A DNA stretch of 64,000 nt, taken from assembly GCA_009733745.1 (NCBI GenBank), contig WNWL01000003.1, positions 248,001 through 312,000 of the forward strand, read 5' to 3'. A model generated the notes under the pieces. It saw only the letters and a list, made by a program, of their open reading frames with translations, searched no databases and had not been told where the DNA came from. Shown here piece after piece: positions 24,183-32,931 of this stretch. The stretch comes from Oceanobacillus sp. HTM 045 (GTDB lineage Bacteria; Pseudomonadota; Alphaproteobacteria; Rhodobacterales; Rhodobacteraceae). The stretch's first letter is position 1. Each line of letters opens with the position of its first letter. Made by a program: the position numbers and the translations under genes.

Positions 24183-24533
24183 CTACAGCCTGATTCCCTG
24201 GCCCCTGATCCAGAGCTCCTCCGCCCCGTCGCGGCTCGCGGCCTCCACCAGCCCGCGCTCGCGCCAGCCCCGCAGCGCGTATTCCAGCCGCCGGATCTGC
24301 CCCGCCTCGAAGGCGCAGATCAGCCGCACGGCCAGACCGGCGACGAAACCCACTGCCTCCGGCAGCAGCACCAGGTTCACCACCCCGATCGCCAGCAGCA
24401 GCAGGAACGTCACCCAGAGGCCGTGCCACAGCGCCCATACCGGCGGCGCGATCAGCGCGAAGACGCTGAACCCGTCATCGACCGTGCGGAAATCGTCGCG
24501 CTTCTCCAGCACCGACCAGAGCCGCCGCTCCAT
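24183..24533 (-). CDS. DUF2628 membrane protein
   Basis: A 116-residue protein between hisB and hisH. Residues about 25-75 hold two hydrophobic helices (FALIAPPVWALWHGLWVTFLLLLAIGVVNLVLL, then AVGFVAGLAVRLI) with the Pro-x-Trp-A-L-W-H motif typical of DUF2628. The N- and C-terminal parts are charged and likely cytoplasmic; the C-terminal part ends ELWIRGQGIRL. The start codon immediately follows the hisB stop. DUF2628 between hisB and hisH is a recurrent alphaproteobacterial arrangement as far as I know, but no role in histidine synthesis has been established for it. Confidence 0.82.
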   Translation of the reverse strand: MERRLWSVLEKRDDFRTVDDGFSVFALIAPPVWALWHGLWVTFLLLLAIGVVNLVLLPEAVGFVAGLAVRLICAFEAGQIRRLEYALRGWRERGLVEAASRDGAEELWIRGQGIRL

Positions 24534-25121
24534 TCAGAGCGCCCCCTTGGTCGACGGGATCGCGTCCGCCTTGCGCGGGTCCGGCTCCACGGCCTCGCGC
24601 AGCGCCCGGGCGACCGCCTTGAACGCCGCCTCGGCGATGTGGTGGCTGTTGGCGCCGTCGAGCTTCTCCACATGCAGCGTCATCCGCGCGTTCATCGCGA
24701 AGGCGGTGAAGAACTCCCGCACCAGCTCGGTGTCGAAACTGCCGATCTTCGGCGTCGGCAGGTCCGTCTTCCAGACGAGGAAGGGCCGGCCCGACAGGTC
24801 GAGCGCGGCGCGCACCAGCGCCTCGTCCATCGGCAGCAGGCAGGAGCCGTAGCGCCGGATGCCGCGCTTGTCGCCCAGCGCCTCGTTGAGCGCCTGGCCC
24901 AGCGCGATGCCCACGTCCTCCACCGTGTGGTGGTCGTCGATCTGCAGGTCGCCGGCGCAGCGCACCTTCATGTCGATCAGCGAATGGCGCGCAAGCTGGT
25001 CCAGCATGTGGTCGAAGAACCCCACGCCGGTCTCGTTGTCGTAGCTGCCGGTCCCGTCGAGGTTCAACTCGACGGAGATCTCCGTCTCCGCGGTCTTGCG
25101 CGAAATCGTGGCCGTCCGCAT
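24534..25121 (-). CDS. hisB: Imidazoleglycerol-phosphate dehydratase HisB
   Basis: Dehydrates IGP to imidazole acetol phosphate in histidine synthesis; cytoplasmic, manganese-dependent 24-mer in known members. The 195-residue single-function form is shown by [50 protein letters not shown] (the metal-binding DHHTVED repeat), the [15 protein letters not shown] stretch and the second metal motif [15 protein letters not shown] start at 25121 since the longer frame adds 48 residues of non-homologous sequence. It is divergent from hslV; the 212-bp gap probably carries both promoters. Confidence 0.95.
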   Translation of the reverse strand: MRTATISRKTAETEISVELNLDGTGSYDNETGVGFFDHMLDQLARHSLIDMKVRCAGDLQIDDHHTVEDVGIALGQALNEALGDKRGIRRYGSCLLPMDEALVRAALDLSGRPFLVWKTDLPTPKIGSFDTELVREFFTAFAMNARMTLHVEKLDGANSHHIAEAAFKAVARALREAVEPDPRKADAIPSTKGAL

Positions 25122-25333
25122 GGGCAAGTCTCCTTTCCGCGCCTTATAGCGGGCGGGCGACGAGGCGCAAACGGGGATGCGCCGCAGGCCCGACCCATAC
25201 CGCACTCGCCCCGACCGCGACCCTGCGCCCACATTTTCGCCGAACTCCCCTCGCATCAATGCCACGCACCGGCCCCGCTGGCGCGGCGTCCCGCACGGGC
25301 CTATATCGCCCGGGACGCGGCAAGGAGCATGAG

Positions 25334-25891
25334 ATGGACGCGCAGAAATTCCCCGGCTGGCACGGCACCACCATCGTTGCGGTCAGGAAGGACGGCAAGG
25401 TCGCCGTCGCGGGCGACGGGCAGGTCAGCCTCCAGCAGACGGTGATCAAGGGCAACGCCCGCAAGGTCCGCCGCCTCAAACCCGGCGGGCGCGAGGTCGT
25501 CACCGGCTTCGCCGGCGCCACGGCGGATGCGTTTACCCTTCTGGAACGGCTGGAGACCAAGCTGGAGGCCAGCCCCGGCCAGTTGCAGCGCGCCTGCGTC
25601 GAGCTGGCGAAGGACTGGCGCACCGACAAGTATCTCCGCAACCTGGAGGCCATGCTGATCGTGACCGACGGCACCGAACTGCTGGTCGTCACCGGCGCCG
25701 GCGACGTGCTGGAGCCCGAGGGCGGCATCGCGGCTATCGGCTCGGGCGGCAACTACGCCCTCGCCGCCGCCCGCGCGCTGGAGGGCTCCGATCTCGACGC
25801 CGAGGCGACCGCCCGCCGCGCGCTGGAGATCGCCGCCTCGATCTGCGTCTACACCAACGGCAACGCCACGGTGGAGGTGATCGGGGGATGA
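25334..25891 (+). CDS. hslV: ATP-dependent protease proteolytic subunit HslV
   Basis: Threonine peptidase of the HslUV (ClpYQ) protease, 185 residues. The catalytic Thr is expected in [24 protein letters not shown], after removal of a short propeptide; the rest of the N-terminal-nucleophile fold is seen in [19 protein letters not shown] and [19 protein letters not shown], then [18 protein letters not shown]. Start at 25334 ([11 protein letters not shown]) follows GGAG; an ATG at 25329 is in another frame. Its stop overlaps by ATGA the start of a membrane protein gene that separates it from hslU, an unusual interruption of the hslVU pair. Confidence 0.95.
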   Translation: MDAQKFPGWHGTTIVAVRKDGKVAVAGDGQVSLQQTVIKGNARKVRRLKPGGREVVTGFAGATADAFTLLERLETKLEASPGQLQRACVELAKDWRTDKYLRNLEAMLIVTDGTELLVVTGAGDVLEPEGGIAAIGSGGNYALAAARALEGSDLDAEATARRALEIAASICVYTNGNATVEVIGG

Positions 25892-26892
25892 CGGCGGTGC
25901 GCGAGGCCCGGGTCGACCCCGCCGGCAGGCCGCTCGAAGGGCGGCGCCGGCAGGCCTTCCAGGCCCTCGGCATCGTGCTCCTCTGGATCGTCCTGATGGG
26001 CGCCACCTTCGCGCTGGCGCGGGAATATTCCGGCTACGCGCTGGTCGTGCTGGGCTTCCTCTCCTGGCCCGCGACCGAGGCGGTTGCGGGGAAGAAGGGC
26101 CTCGTCTGGACCGGCTCGGCGATGGGCATCGTCGGCGCGCTCACCGTCGGGCTCGGGCTCTCGGTGATCACGCCGGAGATGCGCGTCGCGCCGATGCCGC
26201 TCAAGTTCGCCGTGGTCAGCGGCGCGGCGGCTTTCGTGATGGGCTTCTTCATGCTCCGCTTCCGCCTGCCGGGGCTGGTCTCGCCGACCGTCACCTTCAC
26301 CATCGTCGCGCTGTTCTTCGCCATCTACGGCGCCGATCCGGCCAAGCTGGCGGAGGTGGAGGGGCTCTCCGCCCGCGGCGTGCTGGCGGCGATGCTCTCG
26401 ACGCCCATCGCGATCGCCATTTTCACCATCTTCTCGCTCGCCTCGATCACCGGCGGGCGCTGGCTCGACCTCAACGGCGACGATTTCGGCCTCGCCGCGG
26501 CACGGCCGCTGCACCTGATCGGCATCGGCGTGTTCGGCCTGATCCTTGCGCGCGGCCTCGCCATGCTGCCGCAGCCGCTCGACATGATCACCCTCGCCGC
26601 CGCCTGGATCGCCGCGGTGATCTGGGCGCTCCGGCTCAACCGCTTCGCGGTGATGGTCACGGCGCATGTGGCGATGGCCAAGTCTACCTTCCTCGCCTTC
26701 GGCGCGGTGCTCGGCTTCACCTTCACCGGGCGCGACTGGTGGTGGGCGCTGCCGACCCTGATCGGCGGCGCGCTGGTGGTCTGGCCCTTCCTGCACGAAC
26801 GCGCCATGCGCCACGACTTCATCCTCGGCCCGGGCGGCAAGGCCCCCACGCCGAGGGAATGGCGCTGGTGGCGGTACTGGCCGTATTCGTAG
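25888..26892 (+). CDS. Polytopic membrane protein between hslV and hslU
   Basis: I do not recognise this 334-residue protein by name. After a charged N-terminus ([21 protein letters not shown]) it has about nine hydrophobic helices, e.g. [70 protein letters not shown] and [15 protein letters not shown]. The C-terminal tail is Trp/Arg-rich and probably cytoplasmic ([13 protein letters not shown]). It shows no nucleotide-binding, DoxX or transporter signature that I can name. Its ATG overlaps the hslV stop, so it is very probably co-translated with hslV and may be a membrane partner or simply a passenger. Confidence 0.85.
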   Translation: MTAVREARVDPAGRPLEGRRRQAFQALGIVLLWIVLMGATFALAREYSGYALVVLGFLSWPATEAVAGKKGLVWTGSAMGIVGALTVGLGLSVITPEMRVAPMPLKFAVVSGAAAFVMGFFMLRFRLPGLVSPTVTFTIVALFFAIYGADPAKLAEVEGLSARGVLAAMLSTPIAIAIFTIFSLASITGGRWLDLNGDDFGLAAARPLHLIGIGVFGLILARGLAMLPQPLDMITLAAAWIAAVIWALRLNRFAVMVTAHVAMAKSTFLAFGAVLGFTFTGRDWWWALPTLIGGALVVWPFLHERAMRHDFILGPGGKAPTPREWRWWRYWPYS

Positions 26893-26915
26893 GACGCCTT
26901 TGTGGTGAGCGCGGA

Positions 26916-27049
26916 GGGACACGTCCGGCCCTGGACGGGCGTGGTGCTTCTTCAGGATCTGCTTGGTTTATGACAGCACCCCCTCCCGCCCTCCGATCCC
27001 CTTGCAACGTCAGAGAACGCCCGGCCCCCGGGAGGGCCGGACGTGGCCC
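26916..27049 (+). repeat. Intergenic inverted-repeat element, family 1
   Basis: A 134-bp copy oriented like the tandem array. Ends are GGGACACGTCCGGCCCT (26916-26932) and AGGGCCGGACGTGGCCC (27033-27049), with 15 of 17 bases pairing. The interior includes GGACGGGCGTGGTG, ATCTGCTTGGTTTATG, CCCCCTCCCGCCCTCCGATCCC and AGAGAACGCCCGGCC. It occupies the 304-bp gap between the membrane protein and hslU; here both neighbours run in the same direction. Confidence 0.85.
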
Positions 27050-27196
27050 GCGCTGGTCGCGCGTGCCGTGGCTGACCAGTGCTCATAAGGGAACCCAACC
27101 CCCGCCCCGCCGCTTCCCCCTCCGTGCAGCAATTCGCCCCGCTTGAGCCGCGCCGCCGCAGGCACTAAGTCGGGCGCGGACGGACGAAGGATCACC

Positions 27197-28501
27197 ATGA
27201 CCGAGCTTACCCCCCGCGAGATCGTCTCCGAGCTGGACCGTTTCATCATCGGCCAGGCCGAGGCCAAGCGCGCCGTCGCCGTGGCGCTGAGGAACCGCTG
27301 GCGCCGCCGCCAGCTCGCCGACGACATCCGCGACGAGGTCTACCCGAAGAACATCCTGATGATCGGCCCGACCGGCGTCGGCAAGACCGAGATCTCCCGC
27401 CGCCTCGCCCGGCTCGCCAACGCGCCCTTCATCAAGGTCGAGGCGACCAAGTTCACCGAGGTCGGCTATGTCGGCCGCGACGTGGAGAGCATCGTCCGCG
27501 ATCTCGTCGAGTCCGCCCTCGTCATGACCCGCGAGAAGCGCCGGAAGGACGTGCAGGCCGCCGCCGAGAAGGAGGCGGAGGAGCGCGTCATCACCGCGCT
27601 CGTGGGCCCCAATGCCGGCGACACCACCCGCGGCGCCTTCCGCAAGCGGCTCCGCACCGGCGAGTTGGACGACACCGAGATCGAGGTCGAGGTCGCCGAT
27701 CACCCCAACCCGATGCCGATGTTCGACCTGCCCGGCGGCGCCGGCCAGATGGGGATGCTCAACATCGGCGACCTGCTCGGCAAGGCCTTCCCCGGCCGCA
27801 CCCGCAAGCGCAAGATGACCGTCGCCGAGAGCCACAAGGTGCTGGTCGCCGAGGAGGCCGACAAGCTGCTCGACGAGGACGCGATCCAGCGCGAGGCCCT
27901 CGCCGCGGTCGAGTCCGGCGGCATCGTTTTCCTCGACGAGATCGACAAGGTCTGCGCCCGCGAGGGCACCAAGGGGGCGGACGTGAGCCGCGAGGGCGTG
28001 CAGCGCGACCTGCTGCCGCTGATCGAGGGCACCACCATCGCCACCAAGTACGGCCCGGTGCAGACCGACCACATCCTGTTCATCGCCTCCGGCGCGTTCC
28101 ACATCGCCAAGCCGTCCGACCTGCTGCCCGAGCTGCAGGGCCGCCTGCCGATCAGGGTGGAGCTCAAGGCGCTGACCGAGGCCGACTTCGTCCGCATCTT
28201 GACCGAGCCCGACAACGCGCTCACCCGCCAGTACGAGGCGCTGATGGCGACCGAGGGCGTCACCGTCACCTTCTCGGAAGACGGCATCCGCGCGCTGGCC
28301 CGCATCGCGGCGGAGGTGAACGCGAACGTGGAGAACATCGGCGCAAGGCGGCTCCAGACCGTGCTGGAACGGGTGTTCGAGGAACTGTCCTACACCGCGC
28401 CCGACCGCGACGGCGAAACCTTCACCGTCGACGCGGCGCTGGTCGAAGCCCAGCTCGGCGACCTCGCCCGCTCGACCGACCTGTCGCGCTACGTGCTCTG
28501 A
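27197..28501 (+). CDS. hslU: ATP-dependent protease ATPase subunit HslU
   Basis: AAA+ unfoldase partner of HslV, 434 residues. It opens with [34 protein letters not shown], the standard HslU N-terminus, then Walker [11 protein letters not shown], pore loop [21 protein letters not shown], the I-domain with its charged insertion, Walker [13 protein letters not shown], and sensor 2 at [15 protein letters not shown]. The C-terminal tail ends DLSRYVL; in known HslU this tail docks into HslV to switch it on. Start at 27197 with GGACGAAGGA upstream. The repeat element between it and the previous gene raises the question of a separate promoter. Confidence 0.95.
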   Translation: MTELTPREIVSELDRFIIGQAEAKRAVAVALRNRWRRRQLADDIRDEVYPKNILMIGPTGVGKTEISRRLARLANAPFIKVEATKFTEVGYVGRDVESIVRDLVESALVMTREKRRKDVQAAAEKEAEERVITALVGPNAGDTTRGAFRKRLRTGELDDTEIEVEVADHPNPMPMFDLPGGAGQMGMLNIGDLLGKAFPGRTRKRKMTVAESHKVLVAEEADKLLDEDAIQREALAAVESGGIVFLDEIDKVCAREGTKGADVSREGVQRDLLPLIEGTTIATKYGPVQTDHILFIASGAFHIAKPSDLLPELQGRLPIRVELKALTEADFVRILTEPDNALTRQYEALMATEGVTVTFSEDGIRALARIAAEVNANVENIGARRLQTVLERVFEELSYTAPDRDGETFTVDAALVEAQLGDLARSTDLSRYVL

Positions 28502-28954
28502 CGCCCCGGTTTCGGGGGCCGCAGGGGAAAGGCCCGAACGGCCGCGGCACCGGGCTGGAGGGGTCCGGCGCCGCGACCGTCACGAGGCTGGCGGCAGGTT
28601 CTGGGGGAGGCCGTAACACGACACGGATTCACGCCTCCGGATCACCGGGATTCAGGGCCGTTCATCGGCGATCCGGCGGATTCTTCCGCCCTGTACGCAA
28701 CGGTCCGGCCCCGCCGCGGGCTTGCCGGGCTGCAACCACCCGGCCACAACCACCCGGTGCACCGAACCGCGCTTCTTCTAACCGAATACAGCGGAAGTTT
28801 GAACCGACTTCCCGCGGTCTTTCCGGCAAATAATACCGGTAATTCGAGTGAAATTGCGCCGGTCCGCCCCCGGAGTCCCCGGCGGCGCCCGCCCGGGCTG
28901 GCCGCGGCGGCGCGGCGGCTATATTCAGGAAGCAGACCACGGCCCGAGGGAATC
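28502..28954. other. 453-bp intergenic region before upp
   Basis: No convincing gene. The stretch 28780-28855 is clearly less GC-rich than the surroundings and includes CAAATAATACCGGTAATTCGAG, the likely promoter region of upp. No strong terminator with a T run was found behind hslU, and no known riboswitch could be recognised. Confidence 0.4.
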
Positions 28955-29584
28955 ATGAGCGACATCACCGTCATCCAGCACCCGCTGATCGAGCACAAGC
29001 TCACCATCATGCGCGACGTCACCACCTCGTCGTCGAACTTCCGCAGGCTGCTGCGCGAGATCTCGCTCCTGCTTGCCTACGAGGTGCTGCGCGACCTGGA
29101 GCTGGAAGACGTCGAGATCGACACCCCCGTCGCGCCGATGACCGCGCGGAAACTGGCCGGCAAGAAGGTCTGCTTCGTCTCGGTGCTGCGCGCCGGCGAC
29201 GGGCTGCTGCAGGGGCTGGTGGAACTGGTGCCCTCGGCCCGCGTCGGCCATCTCGGCTTCTACCGCGACCACGACACGCTCAAGCCGGTGCCCTACTACG
29301 CCAAGCTGCCCGAGGACATGGGCTCGCGCGTCGCCGTGGTGGTCGACCCGATGCTCGCCACCGGCGGCTCGGCGGCGGCGGCGGTGGCCGAGGTCAAGGC
29401 CCAGGGCGGCCGCGACATCCGCTTCCTCGCGCTGGTCGCCGCCCCCGAGGGCGTCGCCGCCTTCAAGGCCGCCCATCCCGACGTGCCCGCCTACACCGCC
29501 GCGCTGGACGAGAAACTCAACGAGAAGGGCTACATCGTCCCCGGCCTCGGCGACGCCGGCGACCGGCTGTTCGGCACGAAGTAG
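28955..29584 (+). CDS. upp: Uracil phosphoribosyltransferase
   Basis: Pyrimidine salvage: converts uracil and PRPP to UMP in the cytoplasm. The 209-residue product is of the usual length. It begins [41 protein letters not shown] and carries the conserved [38 protein letters not shown], the PRPP loop [13 protein letters not shown], and the uracil-binding C-terminus ([31 protein letters not shown]). Start at 28955 chosen from the family N-terminus with CCCGAGGGAAT upstream; the frame from 28757 includes 66 non-homologous residues. Confidence 0.95.
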   Translation: MSDITVIQHPLIEHKLTIMRDVTTSSSNFRRLLREISLLLAYEVLRDLELEDVEIDTPVAPMTARKLAGKKVCFVSVLRAGDGLLQGLVELVPSARVGHLGFYRDHDTLKPVPYYAKLPEDMGSRVAVVVDPMLATGGSAAAAVAEVKAQGGRDIRFLALVAAPEGVAAFKAAHPDVPAYTAALDEKLNEKGYIVPGLGDAGDRLFGTK

Positions 29585-29674
29585 GGGCAGAGCATCGGCC
29601 ACGGCATGGGCGGCTCACTGATGCCGAAGCCCGGAAGGGCGCGCAGCATCAGCCGAAGCACGGGCGACCAGCCC

Positions 29675-29807
29675 GGGCCACGCCCGGCCCTCCCCCGGGC
29701 CGGGCGTTCTCTGGCGCTGCAAGGAGATCGGATGGCTGGAGGGGTTGCCGGGATAAACCAAGCAGACCCGAGAGAGCACCACGCCCGACCAGGGCCGGAC
29801 GTGTCCC
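29675..29807 (-). repeat. Intergenic inverted-repeat element, family 1
   Basis: A 133-bp copy in the opposite orientation to the tandem array. Ends: GGGCCACGCCCGGCCCT (29675-29691) and AGGGCCGGACGTGTCCC (29791-29807). Interior: CCGGGCCGGGCGTTCTCT, GATAAACCAAGCAGACCC. It lies between the convergent upp gene and the small secreted protein gene that ends at 29824. Confidence 0.83.
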
Positions 29808-29823
29808 TCCGCGCTCCCGACCC

Positions 29824-30147
29824 TCAGTAGCAGTACCGAAAACTCTCGTTGTACTGCCGGAGCCGGTCGGCGGCGAGCTGGTGGCGGAGTTCGGGGTCAG
29901 GCACGGCGATCACCTCGTCGAGGCAGTAGTCCTCGCCCGTGCGCCAGCCCTCCGAGGTGCAGACCAGCGTCCGCGCCACCACCCTAATCGTGTCACCCAG
30001 CGCCACGAAGCGCCCGCATTCGCAGAGCGCGACGGACTGGTCGTTCTCGACGTCCGACATCTGGAACGCCATGTATTCGCATTCGAGGTCGGCCCGCGCG
30101 CTCAGCGGCGCGAGCAGAAGCGCGGCAAGAAGGGCAAGACGGCGCAT
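29824..30147 (-). CDS. Small secreted Cys-rich hypothetical protein
   Basis: A 107-residue exported protein with no recognised family. The ATG at 30147 gives a signal peptide (MRRLALLAALLLAPLSARA), then a mature part of about 88 residues with six Cys (ECEY, LCECG, LVCTS, DYCLD, RYCY), most likely in disulfides. Its start overlaps the stop of the neighbouring upstream gene by one base (TGATG), so both are made from one message. The larger open frame to 30546 is an out-of-frame reading of that neighbour. Function cannot be inferred. Confidence 0.72.
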   Translation of the reverse strand: MRRLALLAALLLAPLSARADLECEYMAFQMSDVENDQSVALCECGRFVALGDTIRVVARTLVCTSEGWRTGEDYCLDEVIAVPDPELRHQLAADRLRQYNESFRYCY

Positions 30148-30575
30148 CAGTACTGCTTCGGCTCGGCCCGGATCGAGGCGAAGGGTTCGCCGAAGCACTC
30201 GCCCCCCAGCCCGGTGAAGGCGGAAGGGAACCCGCTCTCGTCCCAGATGATCACCGCGCGGCCCCAGGCGGTGGACGACACGCCGTCCGGCCCGGTCATG
30301 GTCGCCCCGCAGGGCCCCTCGCGCGGCTCGATCCAGTAGCCCCAGTGCACCGAGCGGTCGTCGAAATTGCCGCCGAGACCGGGAAAATAGGCGTGCCCGC
30401 GCATCTTCTCGCCCGCCGGGTAGGACAGGATCGCCACGTCGCCCATGTCCTGCTCGTAGATCACCTCGCCGAACGGCGTGGTCCAGACCTCGTCGGCGGC
30501 GGCGGTGAAAGGAAGGAGCGCGGCGATGGCCAGCGCAGCGGGGCAAGACTTGGGGCTAAACCTGGGGCGAAACAC
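30147..30575 (-). CDS. Secreted hypothetical protein, GTG start
   Basis: A 142-residue exported protein; family not recognised. I place the start at a GTG (position 30575) because GAGGAG lies 7 bases upstream and the translation then begins FRPRFSPKSCPAALAIAALLPFTAAA, a proper signal peptide; the longer frame to 30932 re-reads the methyltransferase gene in another frame. The mature part is rich in Gly, Trp and Tyr (GHAYFPGLGGNFDDRSVHWGYWIEP) with two Cys (GPCGAT, GECFGE), and looks beta-rich. It is coupled to the small Cys-rich secreted protein downstream. Confidence 0.7.
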   Translation of the reverse strand: MFRPRFSPKSCPAALAIAALLPFTAAADEVWTTPFGEVIYEQDMGDVAILSYPAGEKMRGHAYFPGLGGNFDDRSVHWGYWIEPREGPCGATMTGPDGVSSTAWGRAVIIWDESGFPSAFTGLGGECFGEPFASIRAEPKQY

Positions 30576-30631
30576 TGGGATACTCCTCGAATGAACCGTC
30601 TCGAATGAATGGTCCCGCAAGTAGACCCGCC

Positions 30632-31435
30632 TCAGCCCCGTTCCGCAAGCACGAGGTGGCCGGGCACCGGCTCGCCCTCCTCGTGGCGGACGGCGATCTG
30701 CTCGACATGGCGCGGCGCAAGGCCGTTGGCCTCCATCAGGCCGGCGAGATAGGCGAAGTCGTGCACGAACCGGTGGCGCGGGCCGACCTTCCAGGGCCGG
30801 TCCATGTCCGGCAGGGTCTCGGTCGAGAACGCGAAGATCCCGCCCGGCACCAGCCGCGCCGAGGCGGCGGCGAAGAGCGGGCCCAGGTCGCCGAGATAGG
30901 GCAGCAGGTCGCAGGCGGTGATCAGGTCCCACGGACCGCCCTCGCCAGCGGCGAGGAAGCCCTCGGCGTCGCCGGTGAAGAGGGCGTCGTAGTCCTCCAT
31001 CTCGTCCGCGACCTCCAGCATCCCCTCCGAGAGGTCGACGCCGGTGACATGGCCGACCCGGTCGCGCAGCGACGTGCCGGCGAGCCCGGTGCCGCAGCCG
31101 AGGTCGAGCATGGCGTTGAACGGCCCGAGGCCCAGCGCGTCGATCCGCTCGCGCAGCAGCATCGGCACGCAGTAGCCGAGCTGCTCCACCAGGATGTTGT
31201 CGAACACGTCCGCCGTCTGGTCGAACAGGGTCGCGACATAGGCCTCCGGCGCGCGGTCCGGCACCTCGCCGCGGCCCAGCGCCGCCAGCCGCACCGCGGC
31301 ACCGCCATGGTCGGCCGGGTCCAGCGCCAGCACCTCGCGCCAGGCCGACGCCGCGGCCTCCACGTCACCCGCCTTCTCAAGCGAAAGCGCCCGCGCATAG
31401 ACCTGCGCGAGCGCCTCCTCGTCTGTCTCTGGCAT
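30632..31435 (-). CDS. TPR-type SAM-dependent methyltransferase
   Basis: A 267-residue class I methyltransferase with a short N-terminal TPR-like helical pair (EEALAQVYARALSLEKAGDVEAAASAWREVLALDP, about residues 5-45). The SAM-binding motif I is MLDLGCGTGLAG, with the acidic residue after strand 2 in VTGVDLSEGML, and motif II in DLITACDLLPYL. The fold resembles UbiE/BioC-like enzymes, but the substrate is unknown. The ATG at 31435 is 2 bases from the stop of the AAA ATPase gene upstream, so the pair are surely co-expressed. A protein-methylating role is conceivable, given the TPR. Confidence 0.85.
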   Translation of the reverse strand: MPETDEEALAQVYARALSLEKAGDVEAAASAWREVLALDPADHGGAAVRLAALGRGEVPDRAPEAYVATLFDQTADVFDNILVEQLGYCVPMLLRERIDALGLGPFNAMLDLGCGTGLAGTSLRDRVGHVTGVDLSEGMLEVADEMEDYDALFTGDAEGFLAAGEGGPWDLITACDLLPYLGDLGPLFAAASARLVPGGIFAFSTETLPDMDRPWKVGPRHRFVHDFAYLAGLMEANGLAPRHVEQIAVRHEEGEPVPGHLVLAERG

Positions 31436-31437
31436 GG

Positions 31438-32751
31438 CTATTGCGACGGGAACAGGTTGCCCCAGGCCCGCGTCAGGAAGTGCGGATCGAGGCGCGGGGC
31501 TACCCCCTCGTAGGCCGCGATCGACAATACCTGCTCGATCAGGAACTTCGGGTGGAACGAACTGAACCGCGCGCCCGGCTTGTTGCCGTAGAGGTCGTAG
31601 AGCACGAAGGCGAGGATGTGCTCGTCCAGCTTCAGCCCGTGCCGCCGCGCGGTGCGGGCGAAGATGCGGATGAACATCTCCGCGTTCGGCCGGTCGCAAT
31701 GGATCTTGTTCCGCAGGCGGCGCAGGCCGGCTTCGTCGAGCAGCTCGTGCGGCGGCTTGTTGGTGGAGAACACCATCAGAAGGTCGAACAGCGTCTCGAA
31801 CTTCCGCCCCGTCGCCAGGGTCAGGTAGTCGGTGCGGCTCTCCAGCGGCACGATCAGCCGGTTGACGAACTGCTGCGGCGTCTCGCGCTGGCGGCCGAAA
31901 TCGTCCACCACCAGCACGCCGCCCATCGCCTTGAGCTGCAGCGGCGCCTCGTAGGTGCGGGTGGAGTCGTCGAACTTCAGGTCCAGCATCGCCAGCGTCA
32001 GCTCGCCGCCCGCGACCACCGACGGGCGGTGGCAGTAGACGTAGCGCGAGTCGAACGCATCCGTGCGGCGCAGGCTGTCGGACGGGCCGCGCTCCATCGG
32101 CGCGGCGCGGTGGATCGCCGGGTCGTAGAGGGTGATGATCTGGCCCTCGACCTCCAGCGCGTAGGGAACGTAGATCTTCGACCGGTAGGCCGCGGCGAGC
32201 GCGGTCGCGATCGAGGTCTTGCCGTTACCCGGCGGGCCGTAGAGCATGATCGACGCGCCCGAGTTGGCCGCGGGGCCAAGCTGGGCCATCAGGCTCTCGG
32301 GCAGGGTGAGGTCGTAGAACACCTCGTCCAGCGCCTGCCGCGTCAGCAGCTCGCCGCGGATGGTCTGCGCCTGCGCCTGGGCGAGGAACGACCACAGCGG
32401 CACCGGCGCCGGGCCGGCCCAGTCGCACTGCTCCAGGGCGTCCATCGCCCATTCGCGCCCCTTCTGGGTGATCTGGTAGCGCAGCTCCGCGCTGACCCGG
32501 GCGCTGTGATTGCCCAGCGTCTCGATCAGGCCGCGCGTGCGCGCAACCTCGATCAGTTCCTCGACGATACGCCCCGGAAGGCACATCGACTGGGCGATCT
32601 CGGAAGGCCGCCCGAGGCCGCGCTTCACGACCGTCTTGAGGAGAAGATCGACCAGAAAGTCCCCGTCTAGGCCCGTGTCGGCCACCGTGATCGGCGACCT
32701 CGGGCCTGGTACCGCACCGCTCGAAGCGGGGAACTGCAACGTCACATTCAT
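31438..32751 (-). CDS. AAA+ ATPase with N-terminal winged-helix-like region
   Basis: A 437-residue cytoplasmic ATPase. The first ~110 residues look like a winged helix (DFLVDLLLKTVVKRGLGRPSEIAQSMCLPGRIVEELIEVARTRGLIETLG), i.e. possible DNA binding. The AAA core has Walker A LYGPPGNGKTS, Walker B VLVVDDFGRQ and a sensor-1-like FSTNKPPHEL. An in-frame ATG at 32769 exists six codons upstream; the start at 32751 (MNVTLQFP) has a good GAGGT about 10 bases before it. The gene is paired with the TPR methyltransferase downstream. Exact role unknown; homologues in alphaproteobacteria are annotated simply as AAA ATPases, so I do not assign a pathway. Confidence 0.82.
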   Translation of the reverse strand: MNVTLQFPASSGAVPGPRSPITVADTGLDGDFLVDLLLKTVVKRGLGRPSEIAQSMCLPGRIVEELIEVARTRGLIETLGNHSARVSAELRYQITQKGREWAMDALEQCDWAGPAPVPLWSFLAQAQAQTIRGELLTRQALDEVFYDLTLPESLMAQLGPAANSGASIMLYGPPGNGKTSIATALAAAYRSKIYVPYALEVEGQIITLYDPAIHRAAPMERGPSDSLRRTDAFDSRYVYCHRPSVVAGGELTLAMLDLKFDDSTRTYEAPLQLKAMGGVLVVDDFGRQRETPQQFVNRLIVPLESRTDYLTLATGRKFETLFDLLMVFSTNKPPHELLDEAGLRRLRNKIHCDRPNAEMFIRIFARTARRHGLKLDEHILAFVLYDLYGNKPGARFSSFHPKFLIEQVLSIAAYEGVAPRLDPHFLTRAWGNLFPSQ

Positions 32752-32931
32752 CTTGCAGAGGTCCCTCAACTTTTAACCAGTTTAATAACCGGTAAGAATG
32801 TGGCCTTGGAATGGCTTTCACTCGTTGAGGGTGCGCCAAATTGACGAATGCTGGACCCTGTTGCGGCAACGACTCGGTTCTTACAGGGCGGGACGCCCGG
32901 AGACCCGTGCCACAACATGACAGGATTGTGG
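32752..32931. promoter_or_regulatory. Short A/T-rich promoter gap upstream of AAA ATPase
   Basis: The 180-bp gap contains TTAACCAGTTTAATAACCGGT (32773-32792 region), with two TTAA blocks 5 bp apart and an imperfect ACCAGTTTAATAACCGGT symmetry, about 20 bp before the AAA ATPase start. It resembles, but does not match, the CtrA site (TTAA-N7-TTAA), so no regulator is named. Confidence 0.35.

Noticed and set aside
32773-32785. TTAA-CCAGT-TTAA as a CtrA binding site upstream of the AAA ATPase
   Set aside because: The spacing between the TTAA blocks is 5 bp, whereas the CtrA consensus needs 7; too weak to call.
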